Part shown: positions 1 through 11,216 of the stretch, in pieces
Numbering within the stretch: position 1 is the first letter of the stretch
Layout: the number at the start of each line of letters is the position of its first letter
Source: Montifringilla adamsi
Taxonomy: Eukaryota; Chordata; Aves; Passeriformes; Passeridae
Length of the DNA: 64,000 nt
Assembly: GCA_017590115.1 (NCBI GenBank)
Contig: JAGGNK010008226.1
Coordinates: 8,664,567-8,728,566 of the forward strand
Reading direction: 5' to 3'
Translations under genes and position numbers: made by a program
Notes under the pieces: model-generated
The model's input: the letters and a program-made list of their open reading frames with translations, nothing else
Told to the model about the DNA's origin: nothing
The model's database searches: none

Positions 1-69
1 TGGGCTGGCCCCCTGCCCTCTGCCCCTCAGGTGAGAGCCCACTGCAGGGCTGCCCCAGCCCCGGGGCCA

Positions 70-550
70 ACAGCACACGGACCTGGAGCTGCTGGGGAGA
101 GCCAGAGCGGGCCCCGGAGCTGCTGCAGGGCTGGAGCCCCTCTGCTCTGGGGACAGCCTGGAGAGCTGGGAATGTTCCCCTGGAAATGGGAAGGCTCCAG
201 GCAGAGCTCAGAGCCCTGCCAGGGCCTGGAGGGGCTCCAGGAGAGCTGCAGAGGGACTGGGGACAAGGGATGGAGGGACAGGACACAGGGAATGGCTCCC
301 ACTGCCAGAGGCAGGGCTGGATGGGAGATTGGGAATTGGGAATGTTCCTGGCAGGGTGGGCAGGCCCTGGCACAGGGTGCCCAGAGCAGCTGGGGCTGCC
401 CCTGGATCCCTGGCAGTGCCCAAGGCCAGGCTGGACACTGGGGCTGGAGCACCTGGGACAGGGGAAGGTGTCCCTGCCATGGCAGGGATGGCTCTGGGGG
501 GGATTTGGGGTCCCTCCAACCCCAACCTTCCGTGGCTCTGTGCCCTCCTG
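70..550 (+). mobile_element. CR1 LINE 3' fragment
   Basis: This is a 5'-truncated CR1 non-LTR retrotransposon, + orientation. It contains the usual order of avian CR1 3' blocks: 'gagctgctgcag', 'agctgggaatgttc', 'ggggctccaggagagctg', 'gcacagggtgcccagagc', 'ggctggacactgggg' and 'tgccatggcaggga'. It lacks the terminal ATTCTGTG tail, so the 3' end is eroded. It closely resembles the copy at 14036-14372, which suggests the same young subfamily. Open frames across it are by-products of its GC-rich sequence, not genes. Confidence 0.9.
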
Positions 551-559
551 CCGTGCAGC

Positions 560-739
560 CCGGAGCCAAGGCTGATGATGCTGGCAGGGCAGGCTCGCCC
601 CTCTCGGCAGCCCCGGCCCCTGCCAGCCCCGCAGGTGCCAGCAGCAGCTCCAGGCCCTTTCCCAGCAGGTGCCCGAACCAAGTGTGATAAAAGTGCTGCC
701 TCCCCCGCCAAACCCGCCTCCCACGCTGCTGAGGTAAGT
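560..739 (+). other. GC-rich segment ending in a consensus splice donor
   Basis: Directly after the CR1 copy comes a proline/alanine-rich open segment ending in GAG|GTAAGT, with the GT at 734. A possible acceptor lies near 559. The frame is open, but the translation is low complexity and I recognise no family. It could be a 5' exon of an upstream gene such as LRRC27, or chance. After 740 the sequence turns abruptly AT-rich and intron-like. Confidence 0.2.
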
Positions 740-2369
740 GCAGCTACTTCAGTTGCTTGTTTTGGTTTAGCCTTTTGCAGTATCAAATATGTATCCTGCT
801 TCATTTTCTCGCTGTAATGCTTGCCTAATCGTGTGAAAGAGCCATTTTACTTCTGGCACTACTTGAGCAATTCAGCCCTTTAATTTTTTGGTGACTTCTG
901 CCTCCTTTAAGTTGTTGTTGTTTTTCTTTCCATTTACACGTCTGTTTGCTTTTCTCCTTGTGTCATTCATTTATTTAGATTAACCAAATGTTTTACTAGG
1001 AAATTAAGGACATATGCTGCTACAGTTCAATAAGATGCATTCTGAGAATTCAGTCTTTTAGTTCTGGCTGCTGCTTTGGGACTGGAGCTCGTGACTCTGG
1101 CTTGCTGAAAGTCAAATGAAGCTATGGAGGGACATATTTATTGACTTTTGCTCTGCTATTTCTTTCTGCCTCATTAGGATAAAATCTTCTTAGACAGTGC
1201 CATGTTAAAGGGAGGGTATTTTGTTACTGTGCTGATGCTGCAGAGAACTCAGGCTTCAGTGAGGAGCTTGAACTGGACAACCAGATTTGAAAGAGGAACA
1301 CTGAAAGTCCTGCTTTAAGATGACTTACCTAAGTTATGGATCCTTCCCAGTCCACTTTCTCTCCCTGAAACGTCAGTGAACTTGTTTCACCATTACTATT
1401 GTGCTACAAAATTCTAAACACGATGCTGAGATCAAAACTAGCTGAAATAATCCCTGCTTTAATTAATGGAATGATGTCATTGCTTTCAATCCTAATGTAT
1501 TTTCTTATGTAACCTTAAATAAAATTACACTCAATTTTTTTTTTGTTTTGGGTAAACAAATACAAAGCAATACTTCTTCCAGCACTTCCTTGCCACTGAT
1601 CCATTTGTATTCACCATGAGTGTTGCCCTCTGGTTTACAAATACTGCTTGTAATTAGGATTTCATTACCTAAGTAGCCTCAAAGAAAATCTGTTCCAGGA
1701 AAAGCGTGATGTAATGACTAGTCATACCTGCTTTCCCTTAAAATCAGTAGTAGTCTATTTGGTAGCATCTGTCTGTTCAAAGCAGACGTGCATCCATGCT
1801 GAGGAACAGGTGCCTTGCCTCCTTCAGTCCCAGTAAGGGCATTTTTAAAGAACTTGTGCCCCCAACAAAACAAAACAAAACAACAAAACAAAATCAACCA
1901 AACAAAAAAAACCACATGAAAACCCCATGAAGATTCAGGCCAGTGGAGCTGTGCATTGAAGGCAGCTGCTCCTGTGAAACAGCAGCGCGATTTGGCACTG
2001 CAGGACAGCACAGGGTTTGGGAATTCCGAGGTCTCTGGGGAAATGGAAGCTCTCAGGGTCCCAGCAATGCACAGCAGGTCCTGTCTGGGCAGCCTGCAGG
2101 TCAGGAGCTCCCACTCCAGGGGCTGAGCCACGGCGGGGGCAGAGGGGCAGTGTCCCCGGCTGGGGGAGGTGTTCCGTTCCCATGCATGGCATCCAAGCAG
2201 ATGTTTCCTGTTTGCCCAAAAATGTGTTTCCCAGGCAGTCTGTCACCCCTCCAGGTGTGCCCTGCGTGAGCTGCTAGCTGCTGTCCCCTGCCCAGGGACA
2301 GACCTCAGGGCCAAGCAGGTGTGGCCCCGTTTTACAGCGCCAGTCTGAGCTCCACCCTCGGACTGAGCG
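740..2369. other. AT-rich unique sequence, intron-like
   Basis: I see no coding exon, RNA gene or family repeat here. A short CAAAA-type low-complexity stretch lies at about 1862-1915. In the context of the LRRC27-like exons downstream this may be intronic or 5' flanking sequence. Confidence 0.5.
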
Positions 2370-2527
2370 TTTCGTGGAGTCGCAGCGGGGCTTTGGGACA
2401 CCAAAGCTCGTCCCATCCCACCCCTGCCCCAGGCAGGGTTCCCTTCTCCTGCCCCAGGTTGCTCCAAGCCCCTGTCCTTGGGCACTTCCAGCGATGGGGC
2501 AGCCACAGCTTCTCTGGGCAACCTACA
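2370..2527 (-). mobile_element. CR1 LINE fragment (reverse)
   Basis: This is a diverged CR1 3' fragment in reverse orientation. It carries 'ccaggttgctccaagcccc' and 'cttctctgggcaacct', both diagnostic blocks of the CR1 3' region read on the complement. It is older than the copies at 5.7 and 14 kb, judging by more mismatches to the shared pattern. Confidence 0.75.
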
Positions 2528-2759
2528 GATTCTTAGTCATTGTCTTTAATTCCTGGATTTATTTTTTTTTTAAGAAAAAATCCAGACTAAATCACTTCCA
2601 TGTGCAGTTGATGCAGTTGTGCATTCTTTAATGTCCTTTAGTTGTTCTTGCCACAGAAACGTGGAGCCCCTTACAGTGCTCACGTGTGACATTTTACATA
2701 CTGAGGAATACCAGCCCCTCTTTCTGGGTTTAAAATATGTTTGTGTTTTTCTCTCTCAG

Positions 2760-2888
2760 AACTGGCATCCGGAAGAAAATGTCCTATCAACAATCCCTGA
2801 CAAATTGTTTTGGAAGCTGCCAGATCTGCTTTGGCTGGTTCTCCAGTCTAAAAGGATTAAAGCTTCCCCATGCAATTGGTTACCACAA
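2760..2888 (+). pseudogene. LRRC27: LRRC27-like leucine-rich-repeat exon, frameshifted
   Basis: An exon-shaped block is preceded by a good polypyrimidine acceptor (AG at 2758-2759) and followed by AA|GTAAGA. Its translation contains the pattern IP-x-x-x-F-x-x-LP-x-L-x-WL-x-L followed by RIKA. This lines up column by column with the LRR region of vertebrate LRRC27, a leucine-rich-repeat protein of poorly known function. After RIKA-S-P the frame breaks: AIGYHK, matching the family's GIGAHQ, is read only after shifting, consistent with a 2-nt deletion near 2871. The LRR consensus Asp and Asn of the WLDL-x-x-N motif are Val and Lys here. In human, LRRC27 lies immediately 5' of PWWP2B on the same strand, as here. 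I infer a decayed exon; a sequencing error at the indel cannot be excluded. Confidence 0.6.
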
Positions 2889-3691
2889 GTAAGATCACTG
2901 GTCATACAGGCAATCTAATAACAATTGTATTTATCTTCCCCTTGCCTGACTAATTTCATTGCAACAGTCAGACTTTGAGATGCTTTGTTTTTGGTACTGA
3001 CTTTGGTGCAGGGGAATGCTAGAGGAGCTTAATGCTGTTTGCTGAAGCTCAGATGAGAAAGGTCCAGCTGATATTACAGGGTGAATCTCCAAACCCTTTT
3101 AACTTCAGAAATGTAAGAGCTGCTGCTTTTTCGATGTGAGATTTGTACCGTGTTCCTTTGGTGGCTATTTGATGGTGTTGTAGGGAAGTGGAAATGCAGA
3201 GCCACAAACCCCTTGTGTCTCCTGGCAGCAGTGAAGGGCAGCTCTGTCAGAGGGAGCTCCCCATCCATCTGCTGCTGATGGCTGTCTGACAAGGTGTTTG
3301 TCACCTTGATTGATTGTCTGTCCCTGTCCAGATGAAGAGTGCAGGGAGGAAGGTTCACCACAATGACAGCGTCACTCTGGGAAGTGGCACTTGCTCTCCC
3401 CTTGCCATGACCACCAAACTAACTTCTCACCAGCTTTGTGGGTGTCCTTGGACAGCTCCTTGCTTCCCTCTCCAGAAGTGCAAGACAAGAAGTCCCAATA
3501 TGTGGTAATTAACTGGAACAAACAAATTTTTTTACTGGAAGGAAAGAAAAGATCAGCACAGACCAGCTTGTTTGCAGTAGTGGCACTAAAATAAACATTT
3601 CTGTGAGAATGTTGGTGAGGAAAAGGAGGCAGGGAAAAAAAACAAACCAAACACAATATGATGGTGCCTCTGGGGAAATTCTTCGTAGGCA
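2889..3691. other. Intron-like sequence
   Basis: This stretch between the first LRRC27-like exon and the next CR1 copy shows no exon or repeat that I can support. Short open frames on both strands have no recognisable motif. Confidence 0.5.
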
Positions 3692-3886
3692 TTCCTCCCT
3701 GGCAGGGTGGGCAGCCCTGGCACAGGGTGCCCAGAGCAGCTGGGGCTGCCCCAAGGCCAGGCTGGACACTGGGGCTGGAGCAGCTGGGACAGGGGAAGGT
3801 ATCCCTGCCATGGCAGGGGTGGCACTGGGGGGGATTTGGGGTCCCTCCCACCCAAACCATGCCATGGTTCCATGATTGTATCTTGG
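3692..3886 (+). mobile_element. CR1 LINE 3' end
   Basis: This is a short, well-preserved CR1 3' end in + orientation, running from 'ctggcagggtgggcag' through 'ggctggacactgggg' and 'tgccatggcaggggtgg' to the terminal 'ccatggttccatgatt'. Compared with other copies in the window it lacks the block 'tggatccctggcagtgc', an internal deletion of about 17 bp. Confidence 0.9.
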
Positions 3887-5484
3887 GACTGAAACAAGGT
3901 GCTTAAAGGCATTTTAAGATCTCCTGTTTGTGAATCATTACATATTCGACTCATGATTAGACAAATGCAGCAAATGAAGGTTATGTCTCCAAAAATAGCT
4001 GGAGAATACCAAGGTTTTGAAATGCAGCTGTCATGTCCCATTTTTAAATTGGACAGGACTAAGAGTATTTTGATGTGGTTTTAAGTTGTATGTTCCTCAT
4101 TGTGTGAGGGGTTCCTCAAATCCAATGGCAGTTATCAGTCCCTTTGTGTCTTGTACTTTGTCTTGTTTGTGTTTTCCCACTGACTTCAAACAGCAGCTCA
4201 GCTTTTAGGAAATGCCCATCAGAAATATCCACCGAATATTCCTTAGTTGCATTTTGTCCTTATTACATGTTGGTCCACAAGCTGTATTCTAAGCTATTTG
4301 GGAATTCTGTGGCTATCCTTTCTCTCCTGTTGCTGCTTTAAAAGCCATTGAATTCCCCACTTCAAAATGTGAATGTGAATACAGTGCTTTCAGGCTTTGA
4401 CTGAATTGAAATGTCGTAAAATATTGCCACAAATGTTAATGCGGTGTTGAACAGCTGCCAAAATGTTTGTTTCTCCTTCCTAGAGGTAATGAAATATTGT
4501 GACTGAAACTACCAAGCTTCCTTAGTGTTTGTTTTGTTGAGTTTCAACAGTAAACAAGTCAATTTGCAATGCTAGGAAATAAACCCAGCCTTTGTCTAGA
4601 GAGTTTCATTCGAGCTGATCTGCTGCTGGATATAAAAGCTGTTTAAAGGAACATTATTGAAATGGTGAAAGGGAAGCAGTGGAAAATCGGGAGTAGCTGA
4701 GGCTGGTTTGTGTTTAGCCCCTGTCTGGTGGCTGTGGGGACAGTCACCCTGCCTGTGCTGGCATGAAGTGTGCTGCACTTGGAGCACACCCAGCGGCCCT
4801 GAGCAGTTCTCAGCTCAGCAACAACAACTCTTCTCTGAGCCTAGACGTGCTGACATGCTTCAGAAGCTTAGGGTTTGACTGAATGCTAACAGGTTTTCAG
4901 AGAGATCAAAAGCTATTATCTTATATGTGACATGAATGTCTTCTGTGCCCGATGCAAAGCTGCCTCCCAGAACAGGAACGGCAGAGGTTTTTTTAAAAGG
5001 AAGTTGATGAAATTAAATAAAAACAGGGCATATTTCTTTCTAATCTTATTATCAGGAATGGCTGAGCAGCTTTAGCTCAGATTTAGCCAGAGGAAGGCAC
5101 TCAGCAACCCAAAGAGCTAAAGCTCAGCAAAACTATAAACAGCAGCAAGTGATGTGCTTATAACGGGGACAGCCAGTATCAGACTTTAAAGTGATAAGCA
5201 GGATTTGCAAAGATCAGATACTAAATATTGGAGCAGTGTATAATAAATGGGCATAAATGCAAACTTCAGATTGTCATGCTGGAAAGCTTTGGGCTGTGTT
5301 GTTTTCCAGCACTGATGTTAATGCTGGAGAAATCTGGATTTGTCTTGTGGGCCTTTCCTACTCCTTTCTGCTGAAGGAAACAAAGGCAGGAAAAAAAATA
5401 AAGAGGAAAAATATCTTTGTGTTTCCATTTAATTCAGTGAACTTTGCTTTTGCTGTTGCTACTCTTTTCTGATTTACTGATAAA
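3887..5484. other. AT-rich intron-like sequence
   Basis: I see no supported exon, RNA gene or repeat. If the flanking LRR blocks are consecutive exons of one former gene, this together with 2889-3691 and the CR1 copy is the intron between them, about 2.6 kb. Confidence 0.45.
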
Positions 5485-5597
5485 GCAATTGAAACCTCTG
5501 CTTTTGGAAAGGAATCCTGTAAACAAGCTCCCACAGAGCTTGGGGAGTGCTCACTTCTGGTTTAAAGATGTCAAAGATTTTTTTGGCTCTCAGTATT
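5485..5597 (+). pseudogene. LRRC27: Second LRRC27-like LRR exon, degraded
   Basis: Starting at the TTG at 5489, the translation reads LKPLLLERNPVNKLPQSLGS. This matches the LRRC27 segment that directly follows the previous exon in the family: LK-x-LLLERNP, then x-LP-x-x-LGS. After about 5555 the frame deteriorates. A shifted frame gives GLK and then I-EF, recalling the family's TLKALNL...LEF. The expected acceptor is weak or absent (sequence 'gataaag' before the exon). Order, strand and spacing relative to 2760-2888 fit one ancestral gene. I could not find convincing downstream coiled-coil exons. I infer loss of function; intact but diverged exons with assembly errors is the alternative. Confidence 0.55.
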
Positions 5598-5705
5598 GAA
5601 TTCTATGTTTAGACCTTAAAATACTTTGATATTTATTTAAAGAATGGGATTAATTTCTTACAAACATGTGTTATGAGAGAGGGGGAAATTTATTTATGTT
5701 ATTTG

Positions 5706-5975
5706 TAATGACAGAATCCCAAATGTTTTGGGTGGAAGGGACCCCAAAGCCCACCCAGTGCCACCCCTGCCACGGCAGGGACACCTTCCCCTGTCCCAGG
5801 TGCTCCAGCCCCAGCGTCCAGCCTGGCCTTGGGCACTGCCAGGGATCCAGGGGCAGCCCCAGCTGCTCTGGGCACCCTGTGCCAGGGCCTGCCCACCCTG
5901 CCAGGAACAATTCCCAATTCCCAATCTCCCATCCATCCCTGCCTCTGGCAGTGGGAGCCATTCCCATTCTGGTCC
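5706..5975 (-). mobile_element. CR1 LINE 3' end (reverse)
   Basis: A well-preserved CR1 in reverse orientation opens with the complement of the 3' tail ('gacagaatccca') and the block 'ttttgggtggaagggacc'. It then runs through 'ccacggcagggacacc', 'gggcactgccagggatcc' and 'gcaccctgtgccagggcc'. It lies only about 110 bp downstream of the second LRRC27-like block and may have helped disrupt the former gene. Confidence 0.93.
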
Positions 5976-6022
5976 CCCGGGCTGTGTGCAGAGGGTGCAG
6001 AGAGCTGGGAGGTGACCTGGGC

Positions 6023-6212
6023 TGTGTGCCACCTGTGGGTGCCTCAGGGTCACTGTGTGCCACCTGTGGGTGCCTCAGGGTCACTGTGTGCCACCAGTGG
6101 TCACTGTGCCACCTTTATTCACTGTGTGCCCCCTGTGGGTGCCTCAGGGTCACTGTGTGCCACCTGTGGTCACTGTGCCACCTTTGTTCACTGTGTGGCA
6201 CCTGCTGGTCAG
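6023..6212. repeat. Minisatellite, GTGTGCCACCTGTGG units
   Basis: This is an imperfect tandem array of units such as 'tgtgccacctgtgggtgc' followed by 'ctcagggtcac'. Full units of about 33 bp alternate with shorter derivatives containing 'ccacctttattcac' or 'ccacctttgttcac'. Frames stay open across it because of composition, not coding. Confidence 0.85.
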
Positions 6213-9029
6213 TGCCCTCTCAGACACAGCTCCCAGGCTGCAGCCCCTGTGCCAGCTGCTGCTGCACATCCTGGAGCGGGGCTCTGTGCCAGCAGGAGCA
6301 TTTGCAGCAGCTTTAAACAGGGGATCAGAGCACGTCAGGGAGCAGGGAGTGCGTGGGCTGGAGTGCCAGCACAGCCCTGCTGCCCCAGCGCAGTGCCCAG
6401 CAGCCCAGGCCATCAGACACTGCATTCCCGCCTCCATGAGCCGCCTGCTCCTGCAATAACTCTGTTCTGTTTTCCCCAAGCTGAGCAGTGGCAATTCCAA
6501 AGATGTTATTGGACTATTGAGTGTCTCTGTGTCCCTCAGAGCAGAATGAGCCGCAGTCTGCTGCCTGCCTGCAGTGGAACTGGTGCCATGCAGTGCCCTT
6601 TTGTGGCCAGGCCCTAGGGCTGGATTTCTGCCCTGTCACCCTTGGATGGTTGCAGGTTTCCCAGGCCGTTTCTGAGCTGAGGGGTTTCCTGCCATATGTG
6701 GCATTTGTCGTGGCTCTAAAGGGGGCCGCCGCCGCTCCTGCTGTGCTGCAGGCTTGGTTGAGAGCCCAGCAATGCTCCCGGAGCATGCAGGCACTCGGGC
6801 AGCTTTCGGGAGCAGCACAGGGACAGATGGCTGAGGCGCCGCGGCGCCCCGAGCTGAGCTGGCTCCGGGCACAGCAGAGGTGCCCATCCTGCCAGCACTG
6901 CCCGCAGCGTGTGCCTGCATCCCTCCCTCACATCTCCTGGTGGTTTTAGCTGTCCCAGGGCCTGGCTGAGGCTGGCAGGATTGGGCCAGGCTGCTGCTGT
7001 CCTACCAAAACCCCGCTTTGGCTGCTCGGCTGCCCTGGCACAGCCCAGGGTTGTGGCACAGCACGGCCACCAGCCCGTCACACACACGGGCTGTGCTTAC
7101 AGAGCCCTGTCCCTCTGCCCCAGGGCTGCTGCAGGCTCTGCTCCTGCCACGGGACAGCGAGCCCTGGGCCAGCACAATGGACTCACCTGGCTGAAGGAGG
7201 CCCAGTGCAAGGACTTGCCCTGGTGCACAGCACCGAAGCATTTCCCTGCGGCAGGGCTGTGCCTGTCAGGCTCCCACGGCACCTCACATCACCTCTGCAG
7301 TCACAGCACCTGGGCACTGCCAGGCAGTCCACCTGGAACCTGCCAGAGCACCTGCAATTGTGCCTGGGACACAGGCAGGTGTTGGCAAAACCTAGTGTAT
7401 TTTTACAAAACACACGTTTTCACAAAACAGTTTTTTCTGAGAAAGATATGTTTTGTGGGCTGAATTCCAGCCCGCTCCTCCTCCTCCGTTCTGCACTGTC
7501 CCCAGGCTGCTCACCTGCCATCAGAAGCACCTGGACCAGGGACAGAAGAGGACACAGAGGTGCAGGGGCAGCACTGACTCAGGGGAACCACCCTGCACTG
7601 CTGCCTTCTCTTCCAGTGAGTAGGACACCGGTCTTATGACACTGGTCCCAATCAAAATATATCAAAATACCAATCAATACCAATCAAAAATCTGTAAGGT
7701 GGAGGCTGATCCATGATAATTCTGCCTCAGCTGTTAGACTTGGGCATGTTTTCCTGTAGACCTGGAATGAATTCTCAGTGTTCACCTTTGCTGACTGAAC
7801 TTTCTGTTGTTGTCAAAAGTCACCTGCTCAATGAATGTGACACCTTTGGAAGGGAGGCAGAAGGCTGAAAAGTGACAAATCACTTTTGTTATTTACCTGT
7901 GGCTGTTCCTAAATCCGGTTCACCTGATTCACTTACTTAGAATTGTCATTAAATAGCAAAGATGAAAAGTTCAGTGCCCAGGCTCAGCCTCCTCTGCTGT
8001 AAAAGGGCTGAGAGTACAGTTATCAACTCTTCAGCACAGCAAAGAAAGCCCAGGCACTGGAGAATGGTGTGGCTGCCTCTACCCAAGAGTTCTTCAGAAC
8101 TGGCAGTGATTTAGGAGCAATTCCAGAGTGAAGCTTCCCAGGAGGGGCTGTGGTTTGAAACGGCAGTGACTGAATTTGTAAGGGTTGCTGAAAGGTGCAG
8201 TGCCAGTTTGCCCCCCGGGTGTGCCAGCGGCAGCTTCCCCCTGCACTCAGATCAGTGTTCAAACCTCAGTGGCTTCCAGCAAGAGAAAAAGAGATTGCAA
8301 TTTTCCAATAGTGAAGTCATCTGTGACTCATTTTGATCATTTCTGTTTAAAAATAGATTCAGTTTCTTCATAATAAACTATTTTAAATCTAATTGTATTC
8401 CCAAATATTCCTTTACAAGGTGCATTTTCAAAGACATTTCTGCTTGTTAATAACGCAACTCTTCCATTTCTGCGTTTGTAATTTACTACTATTTGAAGTA
8501 ATTTTCTTATTTGTGACTCATGGCACTATGAAAAGGTGTTCTGGTAATTGTACCTTGTTAGCAAACCTTTGGGTTTGGATGGTGGGAATGCATTCTGTTT
8601 GCTGAAGCCCCAAGCCAGCAGTCCGAGGGATGGGTCAGGGCACGGGGGATGCTCGCTGCTGTGACAGGGACAGGGTCCTGCAGGAGCTCTGCACGCACTG
8701 TCACTCACACACCAGCAGCAGGAATTACACAGCAGCACATTCAGTCTGTGCAATGAACACGCATTTTCAGTTTTATCCACTCTTGTTACTCTGTACCATG
8801 ATTACATGTATGGACTCCTGGGCTGGATTTTTGCTTTGTAGGCAAATTCTTCCTTTCTGTGTTTTTTCTTGGCCATTTTGCCTGCCTGGACTATTTCCAG
8901 TGCTCTGTGGTCCCAGGTAATTCCTCTTTCCTGACCTCTCCTGGTCTTTTTACAAGAGCGTGTAGGGACAGGGCAGGGGGGGAGGGCTTCACACTGAAAG
9001 AGAGGGAGTTAAGATTCGGTATGAGGAAG
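6213..9029. other. Unannotated sequence, mixed composition
   Basis: A moderately GC-rich first part (to about 7.6 kb) is followed by AT-rich sequence. Several open frames of 100-180 codons occur between 6.2 and 7.5 kb, but none shows a recognisable domain, a consistent pair of splice sites or repeat periodicity. I find no CR1 or RNA gene. Confidence 0.4.
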
Positions 9030-9352
9030 GAATTGTTCCCTGTCAGGGTGGGCAGGCCCTGGCACAGGGTGCCCAGAGCAGCTGGGCCTGCCCCTGGATC
9101 CCTGGCAGTGCCCAAGGCCAGGCTGGACACTGGGGCTGGGATGGGATGGGACAATGGGATGGGATAATGGGATGGGACAATGGGATGGGATAATGGGATG
9201 GGACAATGGGATGGGATGGGACAATGGGATGGGATGGGATGGGATGGGATGGGATGGGATGAGATGGGATGGGATGGGATGGGATAATGGGATGGGATAA
9301 TGGGATGAGCTTTAAGGTCCCTTCCAGCCCAGACTGTTCTGTGATTCTGTGA
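9030..9352 (+). mobile_element. CR1 3' end split by an expanded GGGAT repeat
   Basis: CR1 sequence in + orientation runs from 'tgtcagggtgggcaggcc' to 'ggctggacactgggg' (about 9137). It resumes at 'agctttaaggtcccttcc' and ends in the canonical 'ctgttctgtgattctgtg' tail at 9352. The internal 3'UTR segment found in other copies is replaced by a GGGAT-type tandem repeat (9138-9307). Confidence 0.88.
9138..9307 (+). repeat. GGGAT pentamer array with GGGACAAT/GGGATAAT interruptions
   Basis: The array consists of tgggat units with regularly placed 'tgggacaa' and 'tgggataa' variants, about 170 bp. Both flanks are CR1, so it expanded inside or replaced part of a CR1 insertion. Confidence 0.95.
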
Positions 9353-10899
9353 GGCACTGGAGGCTGATTCCAACTTGTTCCCTCACGAACTTTAGCTGCA
9401 GTAAATAAAATGCCTGCTCTGCAGGCAGTATGGGGCACATGTGCAGTGCAGTTAAACTTTCCTCCAACTTTCAGGGTAAGAGGGACAAGCCCACGTTCCA
9501 TGGGGTGGAGCCCTGCAGGCAGCAGGGCTGGGTACCCTCTCTCCTTGCTGTGAAATCCATCTGCCCTCGGAGCTCAGGCCCTCTCCCCAGAGAATGAGCC
9601 ATGAAGGATGCAGCTGCTGTCCCTTGGTGCTGCCTGGAAGAGCTCCTGCACATCCCCAGGGTCCCAGAGCCCCCTGTGCCTCCCTCGGCTGCTCCTGGCC
9701 TGCAGCTCCTCTCATGCTGGGCTTTGTTTTTTCTTTTCAAGTGTACCTTGTCAATATTGCAGGAGTTGACATTTCCAGGGAAGTGCTGTCAAATGGAGCT
9801 GCTAATCACACTGCAAGATTTGTTTTGTAACATTCCTTTCAGCTTTAATTACTGGTAATTTAGAACCAGAGAGCTGTGTCATGAGCAATTTCTGAGGTTT
9901 TAGAGAAACATTCAAAAAGGGCAAATACATTATTTCATACTGGAATGAGGGCGGCAGACAGACACAGGCAGAATTTTAAGCAGCCAGCCTGTCAAAGGTG
10001 AGGCAGGTTGGACTGTGCAGTTGAGCTGGGAATGGAGATTTGCAGTGACTCCAGCAGTACAGTGTGGAAAATATATCTTGATTGAGATTGGCTGTGGGGC
10101 TTTTGGTGCTGCGCTTCCAAAATACATCTTTATAAACCATATGTCCATCTAAGATAAATGTCAGGACAAAGTATGATGCTACCCTTCTCTTAGAGGCTTG
10201 GTGCATTTATTTCCTCAAAGATTTACCAGATTTCAGCTGTTGTGCTTTTGTTTGAATCAAAAATAATGGAAAATATTATTTAATTCTTCAAAATCTAGTT
10301 AGGGAAGATTGCTTCTTTTGTTTTACTGCTATGAAACATAATTTGTAAATGTTTATAAACAATCAGCAGAAACCTGATTTCTGAAATGGGTTGTGCATCT
10401 TTGGCACGGTGTTCCCACCTCAGCAGGCAGTGGGAAAGGCCTGACAGGTGACTGCCACCACCCTACCTGTCACCTTCTCTCCACCTGTGCTGCACACATT
10501 TCTGCTTATGGGACAAGGGGTGCTCGTGGTTTCCTTGGGCAAGGACGGTTCTGGTGATGCTGGGGCTGAGAAGCAACAGAGTCCCAATGATTTCAGCAGC
10601 ACCAGAAAGTCACAATGAAGGAAACATGGAAACAAAACAAGGAAAACTTCAGTTAAAAACTTCAATTCCTTTTCTTTCATATGAGGAAAAAGAATACATT
10701 ATAAAAATTATTTATCAAAATAATGCATTCATTTATGAGTGGGTGGTAGCACTGGGGTCGCTGACAAAGTTCATTTTGTCTGACTAAGCTTGAATAGGGC
10801 AAACAATTTGTGTAGAGAAACAGTCAAAAATTTTAAAAACCCGATTTAAAAATCCATGAAAATTTGCAAAGCTATTAAGCAACAGGAGAATATAAGGCC

Positions 10900-10936
<37 letters not shown>

Positions 10937-11216
10937 GAAGAAAAGCATGCAGGCAATCACTACAAGCATGACAATCTGTTTTGGACTAGTTAAGAATCCC
11001 TTGACTTGGCCAACTAAATAATTGAAGGTAGTACAGAGTGTCTGCCTAAGTAGTGCTGGTAATCCTCATGGAAATCAGAAATCAGCGAATCCCAGCCCTG
11101 CCTTGGCTCAGCTGCTCTGAGCCCACCTTTCCCAGCCCTGGTCCCCGAGGTCCCTTCAGCCAGGGCTGGCTCAATGTCCCTGCTCCACAGGACACGTCCC
11201 TGCAGGAGAGCCCTCA
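9353..11216. other. Intron-like/intergenic sequence with poly(A) tract
   Basis: No supported gene. A run of 29 A occupies 10900-10928. An open segment near 10590-10700 has weak resemblance to a linker of LRRC27 (see findings) but is not called. Confidence 0.4.

Noticed and set aside
31..817. Overlapping frames at the left edge
   Set aside because: Most lie in a CR1 3' fragment. Only the splice donor at 734 was kept, as a weak observation.
6055..6617. Frame containing LCQLLLHILERG after the 6.0-kb minisatellite
   Set aside because: It has a helical, protein-like look, but I recognise no family, exon boundaries or conservation cue, and its 5' part is minisatellite.
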